A stretch of 64,000 nucleotides of DNA from Primula veris (Eukaryota > Streptophyta > Magnoliopsida > Ericales > Primulaceae): contig OY821744.1 of the NCBI GenBank assembly GCA_963682055.1, positions 25,706,967 to 25,770,966 on the forward strand, read 5' to 3'. The translations under genes were made by a program, and so were the position numbers. Of the stretch, positions 11,691 to 23,736 are shown one piece after another (the stretch's first letter is position 1; each line of letters starts with the position of its first letter). The notes under the pieces are model-generated. The model did no database searches. It worked only from the letters and a program-made list of their open reading frames with translations, and was not told the DNA's origin.

Positions 11691-13281
11691 AATGTAGCAG
11701 CAATATTTTACAAAAAAACTTAGTAGATTACAGCAAATTGGTTATTTACATTGGAACAGCCTCCAAAGTTCATTATCCTGTTTTAGAATTTAGTTTGTCC
11801 CAATATTCTGTACAGCATTGGATACTTTGACAAACAAAGAGACTAAAACACTGGGAGTGCATGTGCGGCAAACATCCACCTTCTGATGTAAGCAAAATTG
11901 GGCCTAAGTGAGACAGCTATACTTGAAGGAAGCAAAATGGTAAATACACTCCTGATATTTTATGGATTTGTTTCCTCAGTTGTTGATAACGCTAAATATG
12001 GGGAAAGATTGGCAAATTAAATATTAGATTACATATGCTTGGAGCGACGGTTATTGTTGAGTTCTCTTTTTCCCCCCTAGCTACAGGTCTTTGTGATAGA
12101 ACGATGAGATATAGTACATGGTTTTATTCTTTCTTTTCATTAGTATTTCGGTTGATGAACAATTGGTGTTCCTTATGTAATTAGTTGTCCATTTTAATGA
12201 TGTATTTTTGCTTGAATGTTTTTTTCCTTTTATTTTCTTTTATGTGGAAGATGGAAGAAACATACAATTAATGAAACCCCATAAGATGCTGGATCTCTAA
12301 GTGTACAAGTCAATTTCGATCTCCTACAATATTTCAACCTTGCAGCTTTAGACTTGTGTTAATCACACTACCAAGTTATGTTTAAGAGCTTCAAGCATAT
12401 GGATATAGTATAATGTTTAAATGATCAGCTAAAGAATTTGGTCAAAATTTGTTTGTTAGGAACTACCCTCCAGAGTTGTGAACCGTGGTGAGAGTGGTGT
12501 GTGTTAGGGTGAGTTGCTGAGTGATTTATAGTAGAGTTCTAGCTTTCGAGAAGAAATTCTTAAAGTTGTAATTTACTAATTTATGATAAATAGTTTTGCT
12601 CAATATTGATTTTGGTCATTGCCTCTAAAATTTTGCAAATTCGTTTGATTTTTTATGTTTTCCTTTCCTCTTTGTTGTGTCACAATTGTATTACATCATG
12701 TATCAGTTAAAGTTACATCAAAATATATCTCTATAGGAACTCATATATTTCACTCATCTTTTCTTTTTGAATACTGAAACTTGATGTCAAGGTTCCTTGA
12801 ATTTGGGTGGTTCACCAGAAATACAGTAAACAGCTGGAGATGCATGTTTTAGAAATCTTCGAACACCCTAACTACTACCAAAGTTTTAAATGTTTTATTA
12901 TGAACATTAATTAGTCTATATTTTATACAGTTGTATAATGCAACGGTTTACACCCTTAAAACAGATAATGCGAACCCAATAAATGTGGCTGGGGTATATG
13001 GCCTTTTTATTGGGGTCATCTTGTTATTCAACATGATTTCATATCCACAAGTTCTACATTTGTTTCACTTTAACTTCAGAAATTACAATTGTGACGTCTT
13101 TTCATGGGTCGCATGGCTTTATTTGATTTACTATTGTGTGGATTTTGATATCATCAATTTGATAGAATCATAGAAATGAAGGAATGTCGTATACTCCTAC
13201 CTCGTATTTTTTTCTGAAATGAAACTCCTACCTCATTTTCAGTACAATAATATATTGTCGTGGCAATTGTATAGTACAAAC
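11691..13281. other. NCRK 3' UTR and intergenic DNA
   Basis: The first few hundred bases after the stop codon are probably the 3' UTR of the kinase gene. The rest is AT-rich. One short open frame at 12931-13173 resembles no family I recognise and has no splice or codon support, so I do not call it a gene. Confidence 0.5.
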
Positions 13282-13284
13282 TAA

Positions 13285-13605
13285 GGCTCTGTTTGTTTTA
13301 AAAGGTGGAAAATAGCAAATGAAAACATTTTCATGGAAAAATGAATTTTATGCATGATTGGTTGATGGAAAAATAACAAACTAAGAAAAATATTTTCCAT
13401 CATTGTAGAAAAACAAAGGAAAACGATTCACCCCAAAAATGGATAGAAAACATTTTAGTTTGTGAGTGAAAACATAACGTTTTCACGAATATATATATAT
13501 CACCAAACACTTAATAAACAAATCGAGTGAACAAATTTTTAGGAAAATAATTTTTGTGAAAATTATGTTACTGAGTAAATAATTTCCGTTCAAACAAACA
13601 GAGCC
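13285..13605. mobile_element. Tourist-like (PIF/Harbinger) MITE with TAA target duplication
   Basis: The termini are GGCTCTGTTTGTTT at 13285 and its reverse complement ending at 13605 (AACAAACAGAGCC). The element is flanked by TAA at 13282-13284 and 13606-13608, the 3-bp duplication expected for PIF/Harbinger-type elements. The interior is AT-rich with further inverted pairing (GGAAAATA/TATTTTCC-type segments) and no coding capacity. At 321 bp its size fits a MITE. Confidence 0.82.
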
Positions 13606-13608
13606 TAA

Positions 13609-15109
13609 GAGAACACCGGGGAGGGTTGCTTGATAACTTTATATATAGCCACAATTAACTTTTTAAAAATTGTTGGTAAAACGAGTGTCGCTAAATTTTA
13701 GTAAAAATTTAGCAACATTCAATCGGCAATTTTAAAAAAGGTAATTGCTGTGTTGTTATCCCGACATTTTATAACAGTAGGATTTCAGAAGTACAAGGGA
13801 TCATGAGAGAGATTAATAAGAACTGACAATACATAAGTTTGCCAAATATGGAAATATTTCACGTGATAAGAGCTTGTAGATTGTAGGACAAAATTGTCTA
13901 CATCCTAATTACTCGTTCCTAAAATGGTACTTGTCTGTTAATTGGCATAATCATATTGTAATCATACTTGTCTGTTATAATTTTCACATTTTTTGTTACG
14001 CTCCATTTGTTGGTTAAAATTATAACACGGTAGTGACAAATATGATTACAATACTTCTCTACCTAACAAAAATATGTGATATGTCAGTACACATGATTTC
14101 ATCTAATGATTAGCGGTAGTGTATAAAACCGTAAAATAGATGGTACTAAATTGAAGGTATTATACCGAAATAGAATGAAAATAAAAGGGTACAAAACATT
14201 AAAAAAGAACTCATAATTTGGCCAAAATAAGCGGTAACTGTAATGACTTTGGATAATCTAGAAAGCTCAATTCATGGAAACCTTGCAATTAGTCAATGCC
14301 AACTTCTTTTGATGGGAAAATATGGAATAACCTAATATAGATTTAATAGTCGAGTTTTTTTTTTGAAAAATAATAGAGTAATCGAGATTGAAAATCCAAA
14401 TTATATATGCACTTGAACTTTATAGTTCATACCTTTTCCCAACAAGATACTAGGCCTGTCTGGGTGAATACTTTTATTCCATAAGCTGACTTGTTTGATA
14501 CTGACAAGTGATAAAATACAGTAATTGGTTATAAAATTAGAACGGCTAATAAAGAGTTATAAACGACATCAATTATATATGCTAGTAATTACTAGCTATG
14601 AATATTAGAGGTACGTTGATGTTTTCCAAAATGATAAAAGTAGAATATTACCATAAAAATGTTGAGTATCTTTAAGATTTGACCTAACAAATCTGGACAT
14701 TTCCAAAAGAAAATAACAAACAACCTAAAAGAAGTACTACAAGTTTGCAGCAAGTCTAAATATTATATACCTATTATCTATATTCTTTTATGTCTATTTG
14801 CTTATTTTCATTCAAATTTTAAATTTTTATAAATTGTTCCGTAAATTTATAATCTTGTATATTATATTGTATTCAAATTTTAAAATATTTGGACATAATA
14901 TTGTTTAGACAATTTTTCTAAGATTTAATGTTTAATTTACACTAATTTATACATTTATTTCAAAATAAATTGCGTATGTATTTTCTTTTAAAATTAATTA
15001 TTGCAATGTATTGATACATGTATTATAGTAATTGTATACTTTTTTTTAAGTTTTTTTTTAAAAAAATTTGGATAAAATAAGCAGGGATAGAGAATAAGAG
15101 GTAGAAGAT
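13609..15109. other. AT-rich intergenic DNA with one possible CACTA-type MITE remnant
   Basis: At about 13640-13790 the sequence contains inverted GCTAAATTTTAG / CTAAATTTTTAC segments. On the opposite strand it ends in a motif (AAAATGTCGGGATA) close to the right end of the element at 48011-48178, so it may be a degenerate relative. The remainder shows no gene. Confidence 0.4.
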
Positions 15110-15119
15110 TTGGACTCGT

Positions 15120-15585
15120 TTTTAAGGTTTTTTGCACTTTTGTACACTATACTATTATTTTTTTGCAATTTTGTACATTATACTACTAGATTATTTAATT
15201 AGTACACCATACTAGCACTTTTCGGTAATTTTGTACACTTTCGTCTAGTAAATTAAAAATTCCGTCCAATAAAAATTTATGATAAGAAAATACTTCATCA
15301 TTTGCCCTAAATTTCAAGCTAAACTTGAAAATTTTAACGGGTTTTTACATAATTACTCAGTGGTATGGAATGAGTAATGATAAATTTGAGTTTAATAGCC
15401 TACATGAATCAAGATATGCAACTGATATTACAGAAGAAAAAATATGGGTATAAAATATGATTGTCGATTGACGATTGACGAAAATATACAAAATTATCGA
15501 AAAGTAGTAGCATGATATACTAATTAAATAATCTAACAGTATGGTGTATAAAAGTGAAGAAAAAAAAAACCAAAATTTTTTTACT
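15120..15585. mobile_element. Foldback MITE with arms of about 90 bp
   Basis: The left arm at about 15161-15247 (TTTGTACATTATACTACTAG, then ATTATTTAATTAGTACACCATACT) matches the reverse complement of about 15479-15565 (CACCATACTGTTAGATTATT, then TTAATTAGTATATCATGCTA). The left arm has an extra partial copy of its outer segment at 15126-15160. The loop between the arms has no coding potential. No convincing target duplication was found, so the superfamily is open. Confidence 0.6.
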
Positions 15586-16462
15586 TTTAAATTTTTGTGA
15601 CAAAATTCCAAAAAGAGAAATGCAAGTGAGGGAAAAAACAATGTTTTCACTCCAGTAGTCAACTCATGGGATCTCACTTGCCCCCAAAAAAACTCCTCCT
15701 TGGATCTCCAGCCTCTCATTAAAAACAAACTCAATATTGCCAAAATATTACTTTCAGAAAATATTACTCTTACAGTCCTACTATTAAATAAAACAGAAAA
15801 AAGACCCACAAGCATAATTTCAACACAATTTTTTGACACTTGGCAAACATTTTTCTAGAGCAAATTTTCTCGATCTGTATGCTCTTTCTCTCCTTTGAAA
15901 CATTCACAGCTGTTCTACATGTATACATGTGTATAGCTGTATACATACACACACACATTTGGATCACTAATGTTGTAAGTAGAGCTTCAAGTTTTACTAT
16001 GTTCAAGTTTGTCTTAAGTAATGCACTTGTTTATGTAACTCTACTGATTTGTCAAGGTGTTTTAGAATAAGTGATTCTTTCTTTTGTATTCTTTCAAATT
16101 TTCCCTTTTATTAAAAAAGATACTTGTTCTTTGTTTCCATTTTGTATTTTATGGAACAATTTATGTTTGCCCTCTACTTCAGGGAACTGGTCACATGCTT
16201 CCTATACGAGTATATATTCATTCATATATAGATGTGTGTTTGTGTGTTCATTTTTTCATGATTTGGTCACAAGATTCCTGCTAGATTAAAATCATAGAAA
16301 CTCAACTTTTTCTCATGGCTTTGAAAATATCATTGGTCAATTTCTGGTGATTCACAGCCTGTTATTCACAAACCTCTTGTGTTTATTCCTGCTTTATTGC
16401 TTTAATGTATTATTTGCAGAAAATACTTATAAATCCCAAGGCCAGATTTTTGGTTCAGTACC
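15586..16462 (+). promoter_or_regulatory. Upstream region and probable 5' UTR of the CNGC gene
   Basis: A pyrimidine-rich stretch around 15865-15900 (GTATGCTCTTTCTCTCCTTTG) followed by ordinary non-coding sequence looks like a leader. A TTTGCAG acceptor ends at 16419, 43 bases before the ATG at 16463, so a 5'-UTR intron ending there is likely. The upstream donor was not fixed. Short frames here are low-complexity and not called. Confidence 0.4.
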
Positions 16463-19400
16463 ATGGCTTATGGGAGTATTAGTTCAAGATCTGTAAGGTT
16501 TGTCCCTTTTTTTCTTTTTAAAATAAAATCAGTTTTGATTCAAAATTGTATTGGTCTATCGGTTTCTAAAAAACTTTTCATTTTCTCTAGATTTCAAGAT
16601 GATCCGGAAATGCGAAGAGTGGCACCGGTTAGTGAAGAGGGTATGATTGACATGAAGTACAAATTTGATGTAACACAAAAGCAAGAAAAAGCTAGCTCCA
16701 AACAGAGTGATAAACCAACACGATCATCATTGAAAAAGAAAGTACTATTGAGAGTTTTTTCCGAAGACTATGAGAGGGTAAAGAAAAAGATATTAGATCC
16801 GAGAGGACAAACAATCCGTCATTGGAACAGAATCTTCTTAGTGGCTTGTTTGGTTTCATTATTTGTAGACCCTCTATTCTTTTACTTGCCTGATGTTAAA
16901 AACGATATATGCATAGATATTGGGATCCCACTCGAAGTAGTACTCACGCTTATACGAACAATTGCAGATATGTTTTATATGGTTCAGATTTTCATTCGTT
17001 TTAGAACTGCCTATGTGGCACCTTCTTCGCGTGTATTTGGAAGAGGAGAGCTTGTTATTGAACCTTCCAAAATCGCCTCTCGGTATTTTAGGATTAATTT
17101 TTGGATTGATGTCATTGCTGCCTTACCCCTTCCTCAGGTATTTAGTTTTTTTTTTTTAACTTAAATTAAGATATTCAGATCAGTTTATTGTGTATGCCCA
17201 TCAAAAGTGAATAATCTACATTTTCAACAGTCTGTCAACTAAAAATTATTTTGTTGAAGACTTGAAGTATATGCCATTTAAAAAAAAGTTAATTTATTGA
17301 ACATTATGGCTAAAAAAAAATTGGTTTGTGGATGCATCTCTCATCAAAAGAATCACAAAATGGGAGACATGTTTTTCCTTCAGAGTAAATGGAATACTTT
17401 AAAAAAAATTGGTAAATAAAATTACTTAGTGGTAATGTTCTACTTTAAATACTCTTGTCAAGGTCTAGACTGTAATGTTTCATAAATTGAACTTTGGTGA
17501 TTTGTTGTTGTAGGTATTGATTTGGCTAATTATCCCAAATCTAAGTGGTTCAACGATGGCAAACACAAAAAACGTTCTTCGCTTCTTTATTATTTTTCAG
17601 TACATCCCCCGACTATTTTTGATATTTCCGCTATCATCTCAAATTGTCAAAGCTACTGGTGTTGTGACCGAAACAGCATGGGCAGGGGCTGCATATAACT
17701 TGATGCTATATATGTTGGCAAGTCATGTAAGTAAACATTTAAAAGCAATCTCTACCCTAATCTTTGCCAACTTTTCAGCTTTATCTTCATTTTTTTTGTC
17801 TGTGTTGAAAATTAAAACTACAGCAGGGAGGTGAAACTCTTAAATAGTAGTTCTAGTTCCTATTTGAACCTTGTTAACCAGTTTTAGATATCAGTATTAA
17901 TATCTTCAATTTTGTAAACTGGGGGAAATGGTGGTTCATATGGTCATAGATATTAACTTTTCTGACACGATTAGAATTTAGAAGAACGCATTTTTGAAAT
18001 GAAACTTACAAACCAGCTGGGAACTGGACCAATGGAGAGTCAGTTTATTACCTTGCTTGGTTGCAGCTTATAATTTTCGCTTTTTTGCTCAAATTCTGGA
18101 TTTTATTTGGTTGACGTACTTAAAAACAGACCTTTTCTGTTTGTTTTTTTTTTCCTAAATTAGTTAGCAGCTTATATTTTGGCTTTTTTGTTCAAGTTTT
18201 GGACTTCATTGTTTTGATGAAACCTAGATTTTATTTCTCAGTCTCAATTTACCAGCTTCTTTGCTTAAAATTGCATCAAAAGAAAGTCTCTCACAATTTT
18301 CACCCGAAAATTTACAACTATTTGGAGAGCAATTTTTAAAACCTATTTTTGCAACTTCCGGAGCCAGCAGAAACATTACCAAGAAAGATTTTAAATTCTT
18401 TCACTTTTTATGTGTCTTCAAAATCCAGGTATTAGGGGCTTGCTGGTACTTATTATCAATCGAGAGACAAGAAGCCTGTTGGAGAGGCGCTTGCAAGCTT
18501 GAAAGCCGTTTTTGCCAAACTAGCTATTTTGATTGTAATAGAGTTCGAGACACTGATAGAAAAACCTGGTTTGAATCGAGTAATATCACTAGTTTTTGCA
18601 ATCCGAGTACTAAATCCTATATGTACGGAATATACGGTGATGCAGTGGAGTTTGGGGTTACATCAGCACCCTTTTTCAACAAGTACTTTTACTGTCTTTG
18701 GTGGGGTCTCAAGAACCTAAGGTAAGATCTAAGCTTTTTGAACCATGATTGTTATGAGTTAACACTGATTTGGGTTGATTATGGATTTTCTCTTTGTGCT
18801 TGAGTATATAGACCAACTCAATATAAATAACTCTATGTTTGATGGGGACTTAAGAATCCTTTTTTATTATACGAATACGAATTTCCGTTGCTACTCATAA
18901 GTGAAGAACGATGAATCCATGGTTATACATATTGTTTTGAAGCCAGAAGTTGTCCTTATCTTAATTGCGATTTGGTCCCAGAATAAATGTGGAAGAACAT
19001 TTCTCCAGAACAATTTGCGTAAAAAAAAATGAAAAATAAAATTGTCTATATCTTTCTAGGTCATCTTTTAACTAAAGCAAGATTAGAGTTTAACTTTTAA
19101 CTTTCTGTTTCAGCTTGAAAATTACTGAATAATAGAAAGGACAAAACCTCAGTTCTGATAACACGAGTAAAGACAACCTTCATGTTTGTCAGAAGTCGCT
19201 CTTATTTGAAATGCACTTGATATTTAATTTTGTGCAGCTCTCTTGGTCAGGATCTTGCTACAAGCACTTACATTTCAGAAATCAGTTTCGCCATCATTAT
19301 AGCAATTGTTGGATTGGTTCTCTTTGCATTGCTTATCGGCAATATGCAAGTAAGTTGTGTTCCACCAAACAGAAAAACTTCTCGTTTTTAAGTTGAATAA

Positions 19401-21166
19401 GAAACTGAAAAAAAAAATGAATCTTCATCTGGAACCAAAAAAGATATTAATGGGATATCACATTGTGACTTGAAAAACACTAAAAACATTCCTGTGGAGT
19501 ATTCGAAATAACAATTTATATGTATGAAGCATCTAGGAAGAAATTATGGGTCAACTGGTCCAGTTTCATCTCTATCGTTTTCTTTTGTATGTAAAATAAA
19601 TAGTTTTAGATTGATTTTGGTTTGATTTGCAGACATACCTTCAATCGACAACAGCTCGGTTAGAAGAGTGGAGAATAAAGAGAACGGATACCGAACAATG
19701 GATGCGGCACCGGCAACTTCCTGAAGAACTAAAGTTATCTGTGAGGAAATATGATCAATACAAGTGGGTCGCTACTCGTGGGGTTGATGAAGAGACCCTT
19801 CTCGAAGGTCTACCATTGGATCTCCGAAGAGATATCAAGCGCCACCTTTGCCTTGATTTAGTTTGCCGGGTAAGTTCAAAAAACGCAAAAGCTTACTTTT
19901 ATATTTCGTGCAGAACTCGGGTTTAGTGTAGAATCCCACACCCTACAAGATAATAGTCTGATATAGAATAAGGAATAGGACCTGAAAATAACCCTAATAA
20001 TAAAAACTAACCATCAGCACAATAGGATGCTTGAGTACCACACTCAGATAACGAGAAGAGCACCACAGTTTTTTAATCATTTCGTGAAATCCAAGTGAAC
20101 CTAACACCCCAGGCCTAGTTATGATGGAACTCGGGAACCACTAAAGGACACTGTTAATTATGAAAACTGGAAGGGAAATTTGTTGGAAAATGAAAATGGC
20201 TCGGAAAATGAAATTACACACGCTTATGACACCTAAAAATTTGTTCAGTCTGCATCATGTTTTCGAGATCTTTAGCAAAATCTCCTCTAGACCATTCCTC
20301 GAGATTGAAACCACAATTATGCGATGAATCAAGTGCCGGCTTCAGGCCAAGACATTAGCTTTGGGGGGGCAATTTGAGTCTACTATACGAAGACAATTAA
20401 ATACATTTTGCCAAAAGGTGTTAATAAAGCGATTTCTGGCCATTTTCTTGTTTTTGCTTGGTCACGTGTACTTTATTACTACATCAACCTATCCGTCTAA
20501 TTGTGTAGTCTTAGTCCATGTGAAAATTGTGGGATTTCAAGAAAAGGTTCCTCAATTTCGGGTTTCATGTACCTCTCCTGACTTCTGAGAATAGTTTCCG
20601 TTTTTGGAACTTGAATTCTAGAGATGTACATTATAGAAAGATGTCATATTTAGAACTCTAGGAACTTTTACTTTTATAATGTATATTTTACCAGTGGCTG
20701 ATCAGAACTCAAGGTCCTTAGGCACAGTTTTAGTTAGGAAATGATCATGAACTTTTACTGTAATTTATATTTACCACAATATGTTAATGACTCGTTTCGG
20801 GACAATATTTTTCTTTTCAGCAGCTTTTATACTATTGCATTGAACTAACCATCTATAAAAACAGGTTCCGCTATTTGATCAAATGGACGAAAGAATGCTA
20901 GACGCGATATGCGAGAGGCTAAAACCCGCCTTATCGACCCAAGGCACATGCCTTGTACGAGAGGGCGACCCTGTGAATGAAATGCTCTTCATAATCCGCG
21001 GCAACCTCGACTCCACCACTACCAATGGCGGCCGTACCGGCTTCTTCAACTCCTGCCGCATCGGCCCGTCTGACTTTTGCGGAGAGGAGCTTCTCACGTG
21101 GGCCCTCGACCCCCGCCCCAGCGTTGTCCTACCTTCCTCCACACGTACCGTCAAGGTAATTAATAA

Positions 21167-21206
<40 letters not shown>

Positions 21207-21819
21207 TATAATTATAATTTATATCTTCTAACCTGAGAGCGTAGATAAATTGTTTATGCAACTTTTCACAAAAGCTTAAGTATGTTAGTGTGAAAGCATA
21301 ATCATTTTGCGCTTTGAAATGAACAACGTGCGAGCGCGGTACACTCATAAATGTATACTTTTATTTTTGTTTGATGTTAAATATAAATACACGTATTTGA
21401 CAACCTCCTTTATAATTAACTTAATTGTGTAATAGGCAATTTCTGAGGTCGAGGCATTTGCTCTCCGAGCCGAGGACTTGAAATTTGTAGCCTCACAGTT
21501 CCGAAGATTGCATAGTAAGCAACTTAGACATAAGTTTCGGTTTTATTCACATCAATGGAGAACATGGGCTGCGTGTTTTGTCCAGGTGGCATGGAGACGA
21601 TACAAGAAGCGGAAGATCGCAGCTGAGCTTAAGGCAAAAGAGAGTTGGCCTAACCCATTGGATTTAGATGAGCCTGGGCCAGGTTTGGGCCTTGATGTTT
21701 TCGCAACCCGATTGGTTAGCACTAGGAGGGGTGGTAAGGTGCTTTTGGCTTCGAACTCGGGTGTAGGGAACTCGTTGCAAAAACCCGAGGAACCAGATTT
21801 TTCAGTGGATGAGGAATGA
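16463..21819 (+). CDS. CNGC15: Cyclic nucleotide-gated channel, CNGC15-like, eight coding exons
   Basis: Exons read as 16463-16497, 16591-17137, 17514-17726, 18429-18721, 19238-19349, 19633-19869, 20865-21155 and 21436-21819, giving 703 residues in frame. The N terminus (MAYGS..SRSVRFQDD) is the short motif I associate with the CNGC15 clade. Six transmembrane segments follow from about residue 100. The pore loop lies before SSLGQD (363-368), then S6, a C-linker with the WMRHRQLP motif, and a cyclic-nucleotide-binding domain (about 480-600) with the phosphate-binding-cassette sequence GPSDFCGEELLTWALDPRP. A calmodulin-binding IQ-like helix follows (about 622-640, VQVAWRRYKKRK). The family conducts Ca2+ and other cations; CNGC15 members have been linked to nuclear-envelope and plasma-membrane calcium signalling. 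Intron 1 is 93 nt, in frame and free of stops (see findings). Confidence 0.93.
21173..21221 (+). repeat. (AT)n and (ATAATT)n microsatellite in a CNGC intron
   Basis: A run of about 14 AT dinucleotides followed by several TATAAT units lies 18 bases after the donor at 21156. It is simple sequence and would be length-polymorphic. Short frames predicted through it on both strands are artefacts. Confidence 0.9.
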
Positions 21820-22030
21820 AGTTAACAAGTTTTATTCTTTAACTTATTTTTAAAAAAATCGATAAGGCTCGAATTGAAAGAGGTTGTGACTTGTGAGTGT
21901 GGTGCTGTGATTTGAGTGTATAATAATGTGTATATTGAAAGGTTTCTTGCCTAGTTTTGTTTGGTTGCGGCTTTTAAGCGAATGAGCGAGACTGCATATT
22001 TTAGATCCAGAGAAAAAGTTGTGCTCAATT

Positions 22031-22039
22031 GATTATTAC
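22031..22039 (+). repeat. Left target-site duplication of the large MULE
   Basis: The nonamer GATTATTAC is repeated exactly at 29790-29798, directly outside the opposite terminus. Nine bases is the duplication length characteristic of Mutator-like elements. Confidence 0.85.
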
Positions 22040-22695
22040 TAGAAAAAAATATGTTTGATACACCCAATTATCAGTCGATATGATTTGTATACCAAACTAC
22101 CAGTTTTACCAATTTGGGTACTGAACTGCACATTTGTTTCTAATTTGGGTAACTCTATTGGATTTAATGGATGAAGTTAAGTTTAATTTCACTTTGGTCC
22201 AATATTTTATAAAATAAATCAATTTCACCTGCAAGTTTTAAAAAAAATCAACCTTTCAGTATAAAAAAAATCTAAACTAATCGTCAAGCATGTTTTTCTT
22301 TCTGGCATGTATTATAAGAAAATTGACAAGTGTTCATATGTTAAAACCTTGTTGAGTAATTAAAACATGAGATTATATTCGGCCAAAAAAAAGACATCAG
22401 CTAAAGGCTTGGCATTTCAAATGTACAAAAATATTGAATAATCGAAGTTTTCATGCACATGATCACTAGTCTTCCTATGCATAAACATATTGAATAACCG
22501 AATTTCTCGTTTCTATGTCTAAACAAATGACGACTTAAGTTGACCTTTTATTTATTTATTGCCATAGTAGTTTTCGATTTTTAAAATTTTGACTGGATTA
22601 TTAAATGCTTAAGTAATCACGGAATAACCCGTGGAATTTAACTTTTTGAAGAAAGAAATTGAATGGTTTTAGGGTTTGAGAAAATTGGATTTTTT

Positions 22696-22722
22696 TCAAA
22701 TAAACACAAATATCTATTTGAT
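22696..22722 (+). repeat. 27-bp direct repeat (left copy) in the outer MULE
   Basis: The 27-mer starting TCAAATAAACACAAAT is exactly repeated at 29556-29582 in the same orientation, although the surrounding arms of the element are inverted relative to each other. Confidence 0.8.
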
Positions 22723-23736
22723 TATGTATATGTATCTATTTGATTATTTATATACTAAAAAGTTGAATTTTCAAAACTTTTTAGGTGAAATTGATTTACT
22801 TTGTAAAATAAGGGACTAAATTGAAAATTGAACTTAACATCCCTCCAACTAGAGCACATGCATAAGGAGATTTTTTCTAAATTGGCCCAATGACCCACAG
22901 AAATTCTCATTCTATCACGAAATTGTAAAATTGGTCTATTCTATCACGCATATCAAATCAGCAAGATAGAGTTTAATAAAATAGCCTACTGCTTCCCTTC
23001 TTCTCCTACTAAATAATAAATTCATCTTTCTCTCCTATTTTAACCGAACAAACCCACAAACCGAATAAACTTTAATCGAACAGATCTATAATAGTTTCTC
23101 TACACCTGGATTGCTCATCGGGGTTATCTTTGAATCAATTTACTCTCTTTATTTGTCCAATTATCCGACTTAATTTTCTCTCTCTCTTAAATTTCGTAAA
23201 TTTGTAATAAATAAAAATTATCTAATGAAATTCTAGATGTGGGCTTTCTTAGTTCTTATTGGGTTTTTTTATAGTTTTATTATAATAATTGCTCAAAATT
23301 AAAATTCATGGCATATAGACTAATTGTTGTTGCTTGTTGTTGTTGCCTTTTTTGATTAAGGTTTATTCGATACAACATATATATTATTGTTTAAGGTTTT
23401 TTTTTCCAGATATTGTTTATAATGTTTGTGGTAATTGACTAGTAAAAAAAAGTTTTAGAACCTAATGTTTTTTAGTTTCTTCCCGCATAAAAAAGTATTA
23501 GTTTCTTCCAACAAATTGATGATCTAAAAAAATTATGTTTATATCAATCAAGTATAATAGGAAAAAAAAACATTAATTTTGTTAAAAACTCTCTTAACAG
23601 CACGATACTGCAATGTTTGGAGTTGGAAAAATATATATAAGGGACTTCAAATATAAAGGTGTGAGTTCATTAAGTTACGACTACCATTACAGTCAACTTA
23701 TTTAATTTAATTGTTATACTATATACTTAGGTTGTC

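Noticed and set aside
12931..13173. 80-residue open frame between kinase gene and MITE
   Set aside because: No recognisable family, no splice support, and the composition is like the surrounding AT-rich DNA.
15357..15839. 160-residue minus-strand frame
   Set aside because: It overlaps the foldback element and promoter-like DNA, with Phe/Leu/Ile-rich composition expected from AT-rich sequence and no homology recognised.
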